Below, one piece after another: positions 6,623-12,075 of a stretch of 12,075 nucleotides of DNA. This DNA is from Candidatus Onthomorpha intestinigallinarum (GTDB taxonomy: Bacteria; Bacteroidota; Bacteroidia; Bacteroidales; P3), in contig DXGG01000188.1 in the NCBI GenBank assembly GCA_019114015.1, positions 1 through 12,075 of the forward strand, in the 5' to 3' direction. The notes under the pieces were generated by a model. That model saw only the letters and a program-made list of their open reading frames with translations, had not been told where the DNA came from and ran no database searches. Made by a program: the position numbers and the translations under genes. Position 1 is the stretch's first letter. Each line of letters opens with the position of its first letter.

Positions 6623-8032
6623 ATGAATGCCAAATTACAGACGGCTAAATACGTCATATCTGATTTTGTTGCTGCTACAATAGCGTGGAGTCTGTTTTTT
6701 ATATTCCGCAAAATATCCATAGAGGCTGGAACATTCAGTGATGTGAATGCTGTTTTCAAGGACAGGAATTTTTATTTGGGACTGGTTTTTATTCCATTGT
6801 TTTGGTTGTTGTTGTATTATGTTCAGGGCAGTTATCAGAATGTATATCGCAAATCGAGATTGAAAGAACTGAGCCAAACGGTAATGGCTTGCGTAATAGG
6901 AGTGATTATTATATTTTTTGCATTGTTGCTAGATGACAAGGTTGGAACTTATAATAATTATTATTTTTCTTTTCTTGTACTTTTTGCCATTCATTTTCTC
7001 TTGACGTATGTTCCACGATTGATTATAACGACTCATAAGGTACGTTCAATACATAACCGTACGATAGGCTTCCCTACTATCATAGTTGGAGATAAGGCAA
7101 AAGCCATGGAAATTTTCAATGACTTGCAAAAACAGGAATTATATTCCGGAAATAAGATAGAGGGTTTTGTCAATATATCAGGAACGCCCGTGAGAGAGTT
7201 GCCTTTGAATTATTTGGGAACATTGAAGGACATATCCCGTATTATTTCGGATTATAAAATAGAGGAAATAATAATTGCCTTGGAAAAGGATGAGGAAAAC
7301 GCAGTATATGATATAATTTCTCTTGCAGGACAGAATATTGAAATAAAAATACCTGCGGATAGAAAGGATATATTGTTGGGTAATGTAAAAACCACGGCTA
7401 TATTTCATACTCCGCTTATGGTAGTGACTCATGGTCTTATGCCACCTTGGCAGGGAATAGTCAAGCGACTGTTGGATATATTGTTTTCTTTGTCGGCCAT
7501 TGTGATTCTTTCACCGGTATATATTGTTACTGCGATAATAGTATATACCACCAGCAAGGGGACAGTCTTCTACAAACAGGAAAGAATAGGGTATAAAGGT
7601 AAACCATTTTATATGCACAAGTTCCGGTCTATGTATATAGATGCTGAGGATGGCGGTCCAAAGTTGTCGAGCGGAGACAAGGATACGCGCATAACTCCTT
7701 TCGGTCGGTTCATGAGGAAAGTCCGTTTGGATGAAATCCCTCAGTTTTACAATGTCCTGAAAGGAACAATGAGTATAGTAGGACCAAGACCGGAGCGACA
7801 ATACTTTATAGAACAGATAGTCAAGAAAGCCCCTGAATACAGGTTGTTGCACAGAGTTAAACCGGGAATTACTTCATGGGGACAGGTTAAGTTCGGTTAT
7901 GCGGAAAATGTAGATCAAATGATAGAAAGATTGAAGTACGACCTGCTTTATCTGGAAAATATGTCATTGGCCACGGATATAAAGATATTGCTTTATACTT
8001 TCGTGATAATATTGCAAGGTCGTGGTAAGTAG
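6623..8032 (+). CDS. Polyprenyl-phosphate sugar-1-phosphate transferase (WcaJ/CpsE type)
   Basis: Transfers a sugar-1-phosphate from a nucleotide sugar to undecaprenyl phosphate on the inner membrane, the first step of capsule or exopolysaccharide repeat-unit synthesis. 469 residues, normal for the long form. Four N-terminal membrane segments (about 9-28, 50-68, 84-104, 113-136) are followed by a Rossmann-like central domain (FPTIIVGDKAKA at 150-161), a further membrane or re-entrant segment (about 284-308), and the catalytic PF02397-type domain with YKQERIG (317-323), KFRSM (333-337), RLDEIPQ (368-374, with the Asp-Glu pair), GPRPE (387-391) and KPGITSWGQV (413-422). Glucose-1-phosphate is the usual substrate of this group, but the sugar cannot be read from sequence. 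It appears co-transcribed with the preceding lipoprotein. Its stop is 6 bases from the stop of the convergent gene. Confidence 0.93.
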   Translation: MNAKLQTAKYVISDFVAATIAWSLFFIFRKISIEAGTFSDVNAVFKDRNFYLGLVFIPLFWLLLYYVQGSYQNVYRKSRLKELSQTVMACVIGVIIIFFALLLDDKVGTYNNYYFSFLVLFAIHFLLTYVPRLIITTHKVRSIHNRTIGFPTIIVGDKAKAMEIFNDLQKQELYSGNKIEGFVNISGTPVRELPLNYLGTLKDISRIISDYKIEEIIIALEKDEENAVYDIISLAGQNIEIKIPADRKDILLGNVKTTAIFHTPLMVVTHGLMPPWQGIVKRLLDILFSLSAIVILSPVYIVTAIIVYTTSKGTVFYKQERIGYKGKPFYMHKFRSMYIDAEDGGPKLSSGDKDTRITPFGRFMRKVRLDEIPQFYNVLKGTMSIVGPRPERQYFIEQIVKKAPEYRLLHRVKPGITSWGQVKFGYAENVDQMIERLKYDLLYLENMSLATDIKILLYTFVIILQGRGK

Positions 8033-8038
8033 TCTGAC

Positions 8039-8467
8039 TTACATTTCATTTATTTTTCTACCTATTATTCTTACCGCGCAACCTACGTATTCATTGCATG
8101 GTTTTTTCTTTACGGCGCAACCGGGTTCTATTCCTAACAGACGTTTACACACTATGTCACCGTTTTCTTTGCGGAATTCTTCTGCTGCCTCTCTTATCCA
8201 TGAGATGATTTTCTGTTTGTTGACTTTATCGTTTACTCCATCATAGGGGATTATAAAACTGCCTGTCATGGCTATTGCGGATACGCATCCGCATATTTCT
8301 CTCATTCTTGCCACGCCACTGCCGAATGGAAAAGCCATTCTTTCCGCAGTTTTACAGTCCAATCCGATTTCGTTACAAAAAGCCATTACGACAGATTGAG
8401 CACAAGTGTATCCCTGAGCATGCAGTTTTTGTGCGTATTCAACTTTTTCTTCTATATCTATTTTCAT
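8039..8467 (-). CDS. C_GCAxxG_C_C family Cys-rich protein
   Basis: 142 residues, normal for this small family (TIGR01909-like), of unknown but probably redox or metal-related function. Conserved spots are GYTCAQSV (residues 19-26), the MREICGCVSAIAMTGSF segment (55-71) where homologues usually have CGAVSG, NGDIVCKRLLG (102-112) and KKPCNEYV (121-128). It has nine Cys (22, 31, 38, 59, 61, 107, 117, 124, 130) and no signal peptide, so it is expected in the cytoplasm. The ATG at 8467 was chosen because it gives the family N-terminus; an in-frame ATG at 8509 lies inside a hairpin next to the tRNA and adds 14 unrelated residues. No good promoter is seen directly upstream, so it may depend on read-through from tRNA-Leu. 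Confidence 0.9.
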   Translation of the reverse strand: MKIDIEEKVEYAQKLHAQGYTCAQSVVMAFCNEIGLDCKTAERMAFPFGSGVARMREICGCVSAIAMTGSFIIPYDGVNDKVNKQKIISWIREAAEEFRKENGDIVCKRLLGIEPGCAVKKKPCNEYVGCAVRIIGRKINEM

Positions 8468-8491
8468 AACAGAATCAAGTATATACAAATA

Positions 8492-8519
8492 ACGAGAGGC
8501 AATAGCCATTGTCTCTCGT
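8492..8519 (-). terminator. Hairpin downstream of tRNA-Leu, probable terminator or processing site
   Basis: On the minus strand ACGAGAG pairs perfectly with CTCTCGT, and the enclosed CAAT/ATTG extends the stem above one mismatch, with a 4-base loop. The following bases (TTATTTGTATAT) are U-rich but not a clean U-run, so termination may be partial and allow transcription into the Cys-rich gene. It starts 11 bases past the tRNA 3' end. Confidence 0.55.
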
Positions 8520-8529
8520 CCGTTATCAG

Positions 8530-8613
8530 TACATCTGGCCGGAATCGAACCGGCACAGGTTTTACCCCACTAGATTTTGAGTCTAGCGCGTCTACCAGTT
8601 TCGCCACAGATGC
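8530..8613 (-). tRNA. tRNA-Leu (anticodon CAA)
   Basis: 84 bases on the minus strand form a complete cloverleaf. The acceptor GCATCTG pairs with CAGATGT (first pair G-U). The D stem is GCG/CGC around AAACTGGTAGA. The anticodon stem CTAGA/TCTAG carries loop CTCAAAA, giving anticodon CAA, which reads UUG. A 15-base variable arm, as expected for class II tRNA-Leu, is followed by the T stem GCCGG/CCGGC with loop TTCGATT. The discriminator is A, as expected for Leu. The 3' CCA is not encoded and must be added after transcription. Confidence 0.97.
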
Positions 8614-8628
8614 GCGATTTTTCGATTG

Positions 8629-8659
8629 CAAAGGTACTACTTTTTTTGAATGTGGCAAA
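8629..8659 (-). promoter_or_regulatory. Promoter of tRNA-Leu
   Basis: On the minus strand TTTG (8656-8659), 19 bases, then TACCTTTG (8629-8636): a perfect match to the Bacteroidota consensus. It ends 15 bases before the tRNA 5' end, leaving a leader of fewer than 10 bases for RNase P to remove. Confidence 0.8.
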
Positions 8660-8674
8660 TTAATATGCTTTTTT

Positions 8675-8704
8675 TTTGTAATTGGGAAAATGTATGTAAC
8701 TTTG
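8675..8704 (+). promoter_or_regulatory. Promoter of prs
   Basis: TTTG at 8675-8678, 18 bases, then TAACTTTG at 8697-8704, one base short of the spacing seen at the two other good promoters of this window. A leader of about 15-18 bases follows, with AAAGGA at 8718-8723 acting as a ribosome-binding site before the ATG at 8727. The promoter is back-to-back with that of tRNA-Leu, the two -33 elements being only 15 bases apart. Confidence 0.7.
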
Positions 8705-8726
8705 CACACATAATTACAAAGGATTT

Positions 8727-9713
8727 ATGGCAGAGAAAAGTCAGAAAGATACAACGGCTCTGTTTACCGGTAGAGCAACGGCTTATTTGGCGAGAAAAAT
8801 ATCCAAAATATACCAAAAGCCGCTTGGAGATTCGATAGTTTTACAATATGCCGATGGAGAGTTCCAACCGTCCTATGAACAGAATCTCAGAGGTTGTGAT
8901 GTTTTTATAATCCAGTCTACATTTGCACCTTCGGACAATCTTATGGAGCTTCTAATGTTGGCGGATGCCGCAAAAAGAGCTTCGGCAAAAAGAATAATAG
9001 CAGTTATTCCTTATTTTGGATTTGCCCGTCAGGACAGAAAGGACAAACCGAGAGTTCCCATAGCTGCAAAACTTATAGCCGATTTGTTGCAGGCGGCAGG
9101 TGTGAGCAGGGTCATCACAATGGATCTTCACGCCGACCAGATACAGGGATTCTTCAATATTCCGTTGGATCATCTTTTGGCTTCGTCAATATTTATTCCT
9201 TATCTTAGAGGTCAGGATATAGCAACGGATGATTTGCTGTTCGCTTCTCCGGATGTCGGAGGAACAAAAAGGGCCAGTCAGTATGCAAAGACTCTCGGCA
9301 CAGGCTTTGTAATGTGCTACAAGCAAAGGAACAAACCGAATGAGATAGGTACCATGCAGTTGATAGGTGATGTTAAAGGCAAGCACATTATTTTGGTCGA
9401 TGATATAATTGATACGGGAAATACGCTTTGCAAGGCGGCCGATTTGATAAAGTCTTGCGGGGCTGAAAGTGTAAGGGCGATGATAACGCATCCAGTATTG
9501 AGTGGAGATGCGATAGAGAAAATAGAAAATTCATGTATGGAAGAACTTATCGTTACCGATACCATCCCTTTGAAAAGGGATAGTGCGAAGATAAAGGTGC
9601 TTTCGACTGCCTCCATATTTGCCGAAGCCATCCGTAGGGTTGAAAACTACGAATCCATAGCAGATTTTTATGAGATAGCCGTAAAACAAAAAGGAGTGAT
9701 AGAAAGATTTTAG
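8727..9713 (+). CDS. prs: Ribose-phosphate pyrophosphokinase (PRPP synthetase)
   Basis: Makes 5-phosphoribosyl 1-diphosphate from ribose 5-phosphate and ATP, feeding purine, pyrimidine, His, Trp and NAD synthesis in the cytoplasm. 328 residues, slightly longer than the roughly 315 of E. coli because of a short N-terminal lead. Visible sites are YADGEF (41-46), FARQDRK (99-105) for ATP binding, DLHADQIQGFF (133-143) with the metal-binding His135, SPDVGG (174-179) and the PRPP loop VDDIIDTGNTL (224-234). It has its own promoter and is followed 60 bases later by rplY on the same strand; the gap holds only a weak 4-base-pair hairpin, so read-through is likely. Confidence 0.97.
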   Translation: MAEKSQKDTTALFTGRATAYLARKISKIYQKPLGDSIVLQYADGEFQPSYEQNLRGCDVFIIQSTFAPSDNLMELLMLADAAKRASAKRIIAVIPYFGFARQDRKDKPRVPIAAKLIADLLQAAGVSRVITMDLHADQIQGFFNIPLDHLLASSIFIPYLRGQDIATDDLLFASPDVGGTKRASQYAKTLGTGFVMCYKQRNKPNEIGTMQLIGDVKGKHIILVDDIIDTGNTLCKAADLIKSCGAESVRAMITHPVLSGDAIEKIENSCMEELIVTDTIPLKRDSAKIKVLSTASIFAEAIRRVENYESIADFYEIAVKQKGVIERF

Positions 9714-9773
9714 TCCGTTTGTTTCGGATAGTTGTTTGAGTGATTTATAAACGAAAAAAAGTAATTAAAGAAA

Positions 9774-10331
9774 ATGAAGACAGTATCTATGAGTGGTTCT
9801 CTAAGGGAGAACGTAGGGAAAAAGGATGCTAAAAATTTGAGAAGTCAGGGATTGGTTCCTTGTGTTGTTTATGGTGGTAAGGGAGACCAGGTGCGTTTTA
9901 CCTTGGAGCAGAAAGCTTTCAAGCCGTTGTTGTTTACTCCTGACACGCATTATGTCGATTTGGATATAGACGGAAAACAGTATCGTGCCATATTGCAGGA
10001 GATACAATATCATCCTGTTACGGATGAGGTTCTTCATGCAGACTTCTTGCAAATATTCGATGACAAGCCCATTTCAATAACAATTCCGGTCAAGTTGAGC
10101 GGTACTGCACCAGGTGTTTTGCAGGGAGGAAAACTGACCCTTAAAATACGTAAGTTGAAAGTAAAGGGATTGCCTAACGATATACCTCAATATGCGGAGA
10201 TAAAGGTAGACAGTCTCGAGATAGGACAAGGCATAAAGGTTGAAGATGTTCAAATAGAAAAAGTGGAGTTGTTGGACGTTAAGTCGAGTGTTGTTGTTTG
10301 GGTTAAGCCTACACGTGCATCCGGAAAATAG
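9774..10331 (+). CDS. rplY: Ribosomal protein L25/general stress protein CTC
   Basis: A 5S-rRNA-binding protein of the 50S subunit. 185 residues cover both an N-terminal L25 domain (about 1-90: the SGSLRENVGKKDAKNLR start, VPCVVYGG, the IQYHPVTDEVLHADFL stretch) and the C-terminal CTC/TL5 domain (about 95-180: IPVKLSGTAPGVLQGG, LPNDIP, then the VDSLEIGQGIKVEDV stretch). E. coli L25 has only the first domain; the two-domain form is usual in Bacteroidota. The start region is A-rich (AAAGAAA) with no classical Shine-Dalgarno. An intrinsic terminator follows 29 bases after the stop. Confidence 0.96.
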   Translation: MKTVSMSGSLRENVGKKDAKNLRSQGLVPCVVYGGKGDQVRFTLEQKAFKPLLFTPDTHYVDLDIDGKQYRAILQEIQYHPVTDEVLHADFLQIFDDKPISITIPVKLSGTAPGVLQGGKLTLKIRKLKVKGLPNDIPQYAEIKVDSLEIGQGIKVEDVQIEKVELLDVKSSVVVWVKPTRASGK

Positions 10332-10360
10332 AAGTATTTAGAACAAATCTTATAATCAAA

Positions 10361-10388
10361 GGTTGTATCTTTGGATGCAACCTTTTTT
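10361..10388 (+). terminator. Intrinsic terminator between rplY and pth
   Basis: GGTTGTATC (10361-10369) pairs with GATGCAACC (10374-10382) over nine base pairs including one G-U, with loop TTTG, followed by six T (10383-10388). The AAA just before the stem can pair with the first T residues. This is the cleanest intrinsic terminator in the window. It ends only 10 bases before the pth start codon, so it separates rplY from pth. Confidence 0.85.
10366..10373 (+). promoter_or_regulatory. -7 element inside the terminator, possible pth promoter
   Basis: TATCTTTG, a perfect TAnnTTTG, spans the left arm and loop of the terminator. If used, transcription would begin around 10378-10382 and leave a leader of about 20 bases for pth. 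No TTTG lies 18-20 bases upstream (the closest, TTTA at 10337-10340, is 25 bases away), so this may be coincidence. Confidence 0.35.
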
Positions 10389-10398
10389 GGTTGTTTGT

Positions 10399-10980
10399 AT
10401 GAAATATTTGATAGTTGGTCTTGGAAATCCCGGGAAGGAATATGAAGGTACGAGGCACAATATAGGCTTCATGGTTCTGGACAGGTTTCTGAACAGGCTG
10501 AATGAGGAAAAACATACCGAATATTCTTTCTCCTTAGATCGTCATGCTTATGTGGCAGAGGTTAGGATAAAAGGCAGAACGTTGGTGTTGGTAAAACCTA
10601 CGACCTTTATGAATCTTAGCGGAAAAGCGGTGAAGTATTGGTTGGACAGAGAGAAGATACCGATTGAGAATATGCTTGTCATAGTTGACGATTTGGCCTT
10701 GGATTTGGGGACAATACGACTTAGGATGTCTGGAAGTGACGGAGGACACAACGGGTTGAAAGACATAATAAGTATATTGGGACATAATAAGTTCAACAGG
10801 CTTCGATTCGGCATAGGAAATAATTTCACCAGAGGACATCAGATAGATTTCGTACTTGGAGAAATCAAAGGAGAGGACAAGGACATAGTGGACAAGAAAC
10901 TGGATATGTGTAGCGATATCATTGTTTCTTTTTCCACGATAGGCATGGACAGAACGATGAACGCTTTCAACGGCAAGTAA
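10399..10980 (+). CDS. pth: Peptidyl-tRNA hydrolase
   Basis: Cleaves peptidyl-tRNA that drops off the ribosome, recycling tRNA. 193 residues, normal length. Active-site features are all present: YLIVGLGNPG with Asn10, RHNIGF with catalytic His20, FMNLSG with Asn72, VDDLALDLG with Asp98, and GGHNGL with Asn118. The ATG at 10399 was chosen because it gives the exact family N-terminus; a longer reading from 10363 would encode the terminator hairpin. There is no Shine-Dalgarno. It ends 15 bases from the convergent GT9 gene, with no terminator in the gap. Confidence 0.97.
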   Translation: MKYLIVGLGNPGKEYEGTRHNIGFMVLDRFLNRLNEEKHTEYSFSLDRHAYVAEVRIKGRTLVLVKPTTFMNLSGKAVKYWLDREKIPIENMLVIVDDLALDLGTIRLRMSGSDGGHNGLKDIISILGHNKFNRLRFGIGNNFTRGHQIDFVLGEIKGEDKDIVDKKLDMCSDIIVSFSTIGMDRTMNAFNGK

Positions 10981-10995
10981 GGCGGGCAGCAGGAC

Positions 10996-12030
10996 TTATA
11001 ATCTGTAACATCCGGACAGATATTCCGCTATTTGTTTTGCGGATATCGATTCCATACATTCACATATTGCAGATTTTCTGCATTTGTTGCAAACGGTCTG
11101 TTTGCAGAATATCCGTGTGTTTGTCCCGAAAGGTCTCCAACGTTCGGGATTCATTGGACGTATTGGAGGGAACAATCCTATGGCGTGTTTGTTCAATGCG
11201 CCGGCTATATGAAGAGGCCCCGTACTTGCAGCCACCAGTCCGTCAGATTCGTTTATCAGTGCAATGTATTCTTCCAGTGACAGTTTGCCGCTAAGGTCAA
11301 AAACATTGTCATGTGTATCTTCAATAAGATATTTTCTGAAATCCTTTCCTTCCTCTTCAGTTCCGCAAAGGAATATTCTGAATCTGTTCTTGTCTAGCAA
11401 ACCAATTAACTTCTTAAAATTTTCAAGTCCCCATTCTCTTGCGCTTCCTTTTGATTTCGGATGAAGAATCAAATTGAAGAGGTTTTTGTCAACAGAAGTT
11501 CCACCATAATTGTCATATTTGTTTAAAACCCTGAAATGCAAATATTTCTGTATGTTTTCAAAATCTATGTTCCGAACGGAAGAAGCCAAAGGCTTCAAAA
11601 GAAAAAGATTGAGAACTGATTCATGAAGGTTGGAATTTTTTCGGCTGAAATTTGGTAAATGGTTGCAGAATAGCCAGTTGAATAATCTGTGAGACGTCCC
11701 TATACGCGTTTTTATACCGGCCTTTTTGCATACACGTGCTATTTCTTTACGTGGAAATATATGCAAAACGACATCTATCTTGTTCGTTTGCAGTGTATTA
11801 ATACCACAATCGCCCTGTCTGAACAATTCATCCCAATCAAGAATAATATCTATGTCAGTACAACATTCTACAACAGCTTTCGTATATTTTCGGCATAAAA
11901 AGATAACCTTTGCGGCAGGAAAATACGATTTTATGACTCCGGCAAGCGGAAGCGTCAGTACCACATCGCCTATGCCGTCAGTCCTGCTTATCAGAAAGGT
12001 TTTTTGTTCGTTGTTCTCTAAGTTTCGCAT
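10996..12030 (-). CDS. Glycosyltransferase family 9 (heptosyltransferase-like)
   Basis: GT9 enzymes add heptose or related sugars to the lipopolysaccharide inner core at the cytoplasmic face of the inner membrane. 344 residues. Visible motifs are TFLISRTDGIGDVVLTLP (11-28), HPKSKGSAREW (190-200) at the donor-binding C-terminal domain, and AASTGPLHIAGAL (267-279) near the sugar-nucleotide site. A Cys-rich patch lies near the C-terminus: Cys309, 314, 317, 323 and 325. The donor and acceptor sugars cannot be read from sequence. The ATG at 12030 leaves about ten residues before the conserved core; no better in-frame start exists. The gene overlaps the end of a probable family-2 glycosyltransferase. 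Confidence 0.9.
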   Translation of the reverse strand: MRNLENNEQKTFLISRTDGIGDVVLTLPLAGVIKSYFPAAKVIFLCRKYTKAVVECCTDIDIILDWDELFRQGDCGINTLQTNKIDVVLHIFPRKEIARVCKKAGIKTRIGTSHRLFNWLFCNHLPNFSRKNSNLHESVLNLFLLKPLASSVRNIDFENIQKYLHFRVLNKYDNYGGTSVDKNLFNLILHPKSKGSAREWGLENFKKLIGLLDKNRFRIFLCGTEEEGKDFRKYLIEDTHDNVFDLSGKLSLEEYIALINESDGLVAASTGPLHIAGALNKHAIGLFPPIRPMNPERWRPFGTNTRIFCKQTVCNKCRKSAICECMESISAKQIAEYLSGCYRL

Positions 12031-12075
12031 ATTTCAGAAATGTTGCCACGGCAGATAACTTGCACACCTGATAGC
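11978..12075 (-). CDS. C-terminal end of a probable family-2 glycosyltransferase (partial)
   Basis: An open minus-strand frame enters from the right edge and ends with TGA at 11978-11980, giving 31 residues. The stretch CKLSAVATFLKYAKLRE is like the amphipathic C-terminal end of Bacteroidota GT2 enzymes of the lipopolysaccharide-core type, which commonly neighbour GT9 genes. If correct, it overlaps the GT9 gene by 53 bases in another frame. The alternative is a second frame that ends in SYLPWQHF at TGA 12034-12036, 3 bases before the GT9 ATG; I recognise nothing in that peptide. The fragment is too short to be certain. Confidence 0.5.
   Translation of the reverse strand, partial: YQVCKLSAVATFLKYAKLREQRTKNLSDKQD

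Noticed and set aside
7511..7852. Minus-strand 113-codon open frame inside the sugar-phosphate transferase
   Set aside because: It is antisense to the conserved catalytic domain, and the translation has no recognisable family features.
8468..8509. Longer start (ATG at 8509) for the Cys-rich protein
   Set aside because: These bases form one half of the tRNA-Leu downstream hairpin, and the added residues do not fit the family; the ATG at 8467 gives the family N-terminus.
9714..9773. Hairpin TCCG/CGGA between prs and rplY as a terminator or promoter region
   Set aside because: The stem is only four base pairs with no clean T-run, and no correctly spaced TTTG/TAnnTTTG pair is present; read-through from prs is simpler.
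10363..10398. TTG-initiated N-terminal extension of pth
   Set aside because: It would translate the terminator hairpin, and the family N-terminus begins exactly at the ATG at 10399.
11019..11047. Inverted repeat GATATTCCGC / GCGGATATC as a terminator for GT9 or pth
   Set aside because: It lies inside the GT9 coding end, has a bulge and a 10-base loop, and no T-run follows on either strand.

Overview
The window looks like chromosome from a member of the Bacteroidota, probably Bacteroidales. The evidence is the gene families (a DUF4270 lipoprotein, the short GT5-only 'glycogen synthase', a UbiA/Maf pair, an L25/CTC fusion), lipoproteins with acidic residues after the lipobox Cys, weak or absent Shine-Dalgarno sites, and several promoters of the Bacteroidota form TTTG-N18/19-TAnnTTTG. 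I see no insertion sequence, phage gene, CRISPR array or defence system. Most genes are housekeeping or envelope genes.

Left part (1-5539, all minus strand). A protein-repair methyltransferase (pcm) is followed by a tightly packed set: a half-length GT5 glycogen-synthase-like protein, a DUF4270 lipoprotein, a secreted protein of about 16 MORN/YwqK-type repeats, a UbiA-family membrane protein, and the nucleotide pyrophosphatase Maf, which runs off the left edge. Junctions after the promoter are overlaps of 8-14 bases or a 6-base gap, so one transcript is likely. A good promoter lies just upstream of the GT5 gene, its -33 element inside the end of pcm. The most unusual protein is the UbiA homologue: both Asp-rich metal-binding motifs of the family are lost while the rest of the fold can still be followed.

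Middle part (5540-8032, plus strand). A putatively surface-exposed lipoprotein is followed 29 bases later by a polyprenyl-phosphate sugar-phosphate transferase, the initiating enzyme for exopolysaccharide or capsule synthesis. This gene converges, with a gap of only 6 bases, on a small Cys-rich C_GCAxxG_C_C protein (minus), which lies downstream of a tRNA-Leu(CAA) on the same strand.

Right part (8614-12075). Back-to-back promoters drive tRNA-Leu leftward and prs rightward. prs (PRPP synthesis), rplY (L25/CTC) and pth (peptidyl-tRNA hydrolase) form a translation and nucleotide cluster, with an intrinsic terminator between rplY and pth that contains a perfect -7 promoter motif. pth converges on a minus-strand GT9 heptosyltransferase-like gene. 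The end of a probable family-2 glycosyltransferase overlaps the start of the GT9 gene at the right edge, suggesting a lipopolysaccharide-core cluster beyond the window.

No clearly new multi-gene system is visible. The best leads are the UbiA pseudoenzyme candidate with its MORN and half-GT5 neighbours, the promoter-in-terminator before pth, and the out-of-frame overlap of the two glycosyltransferase genes.
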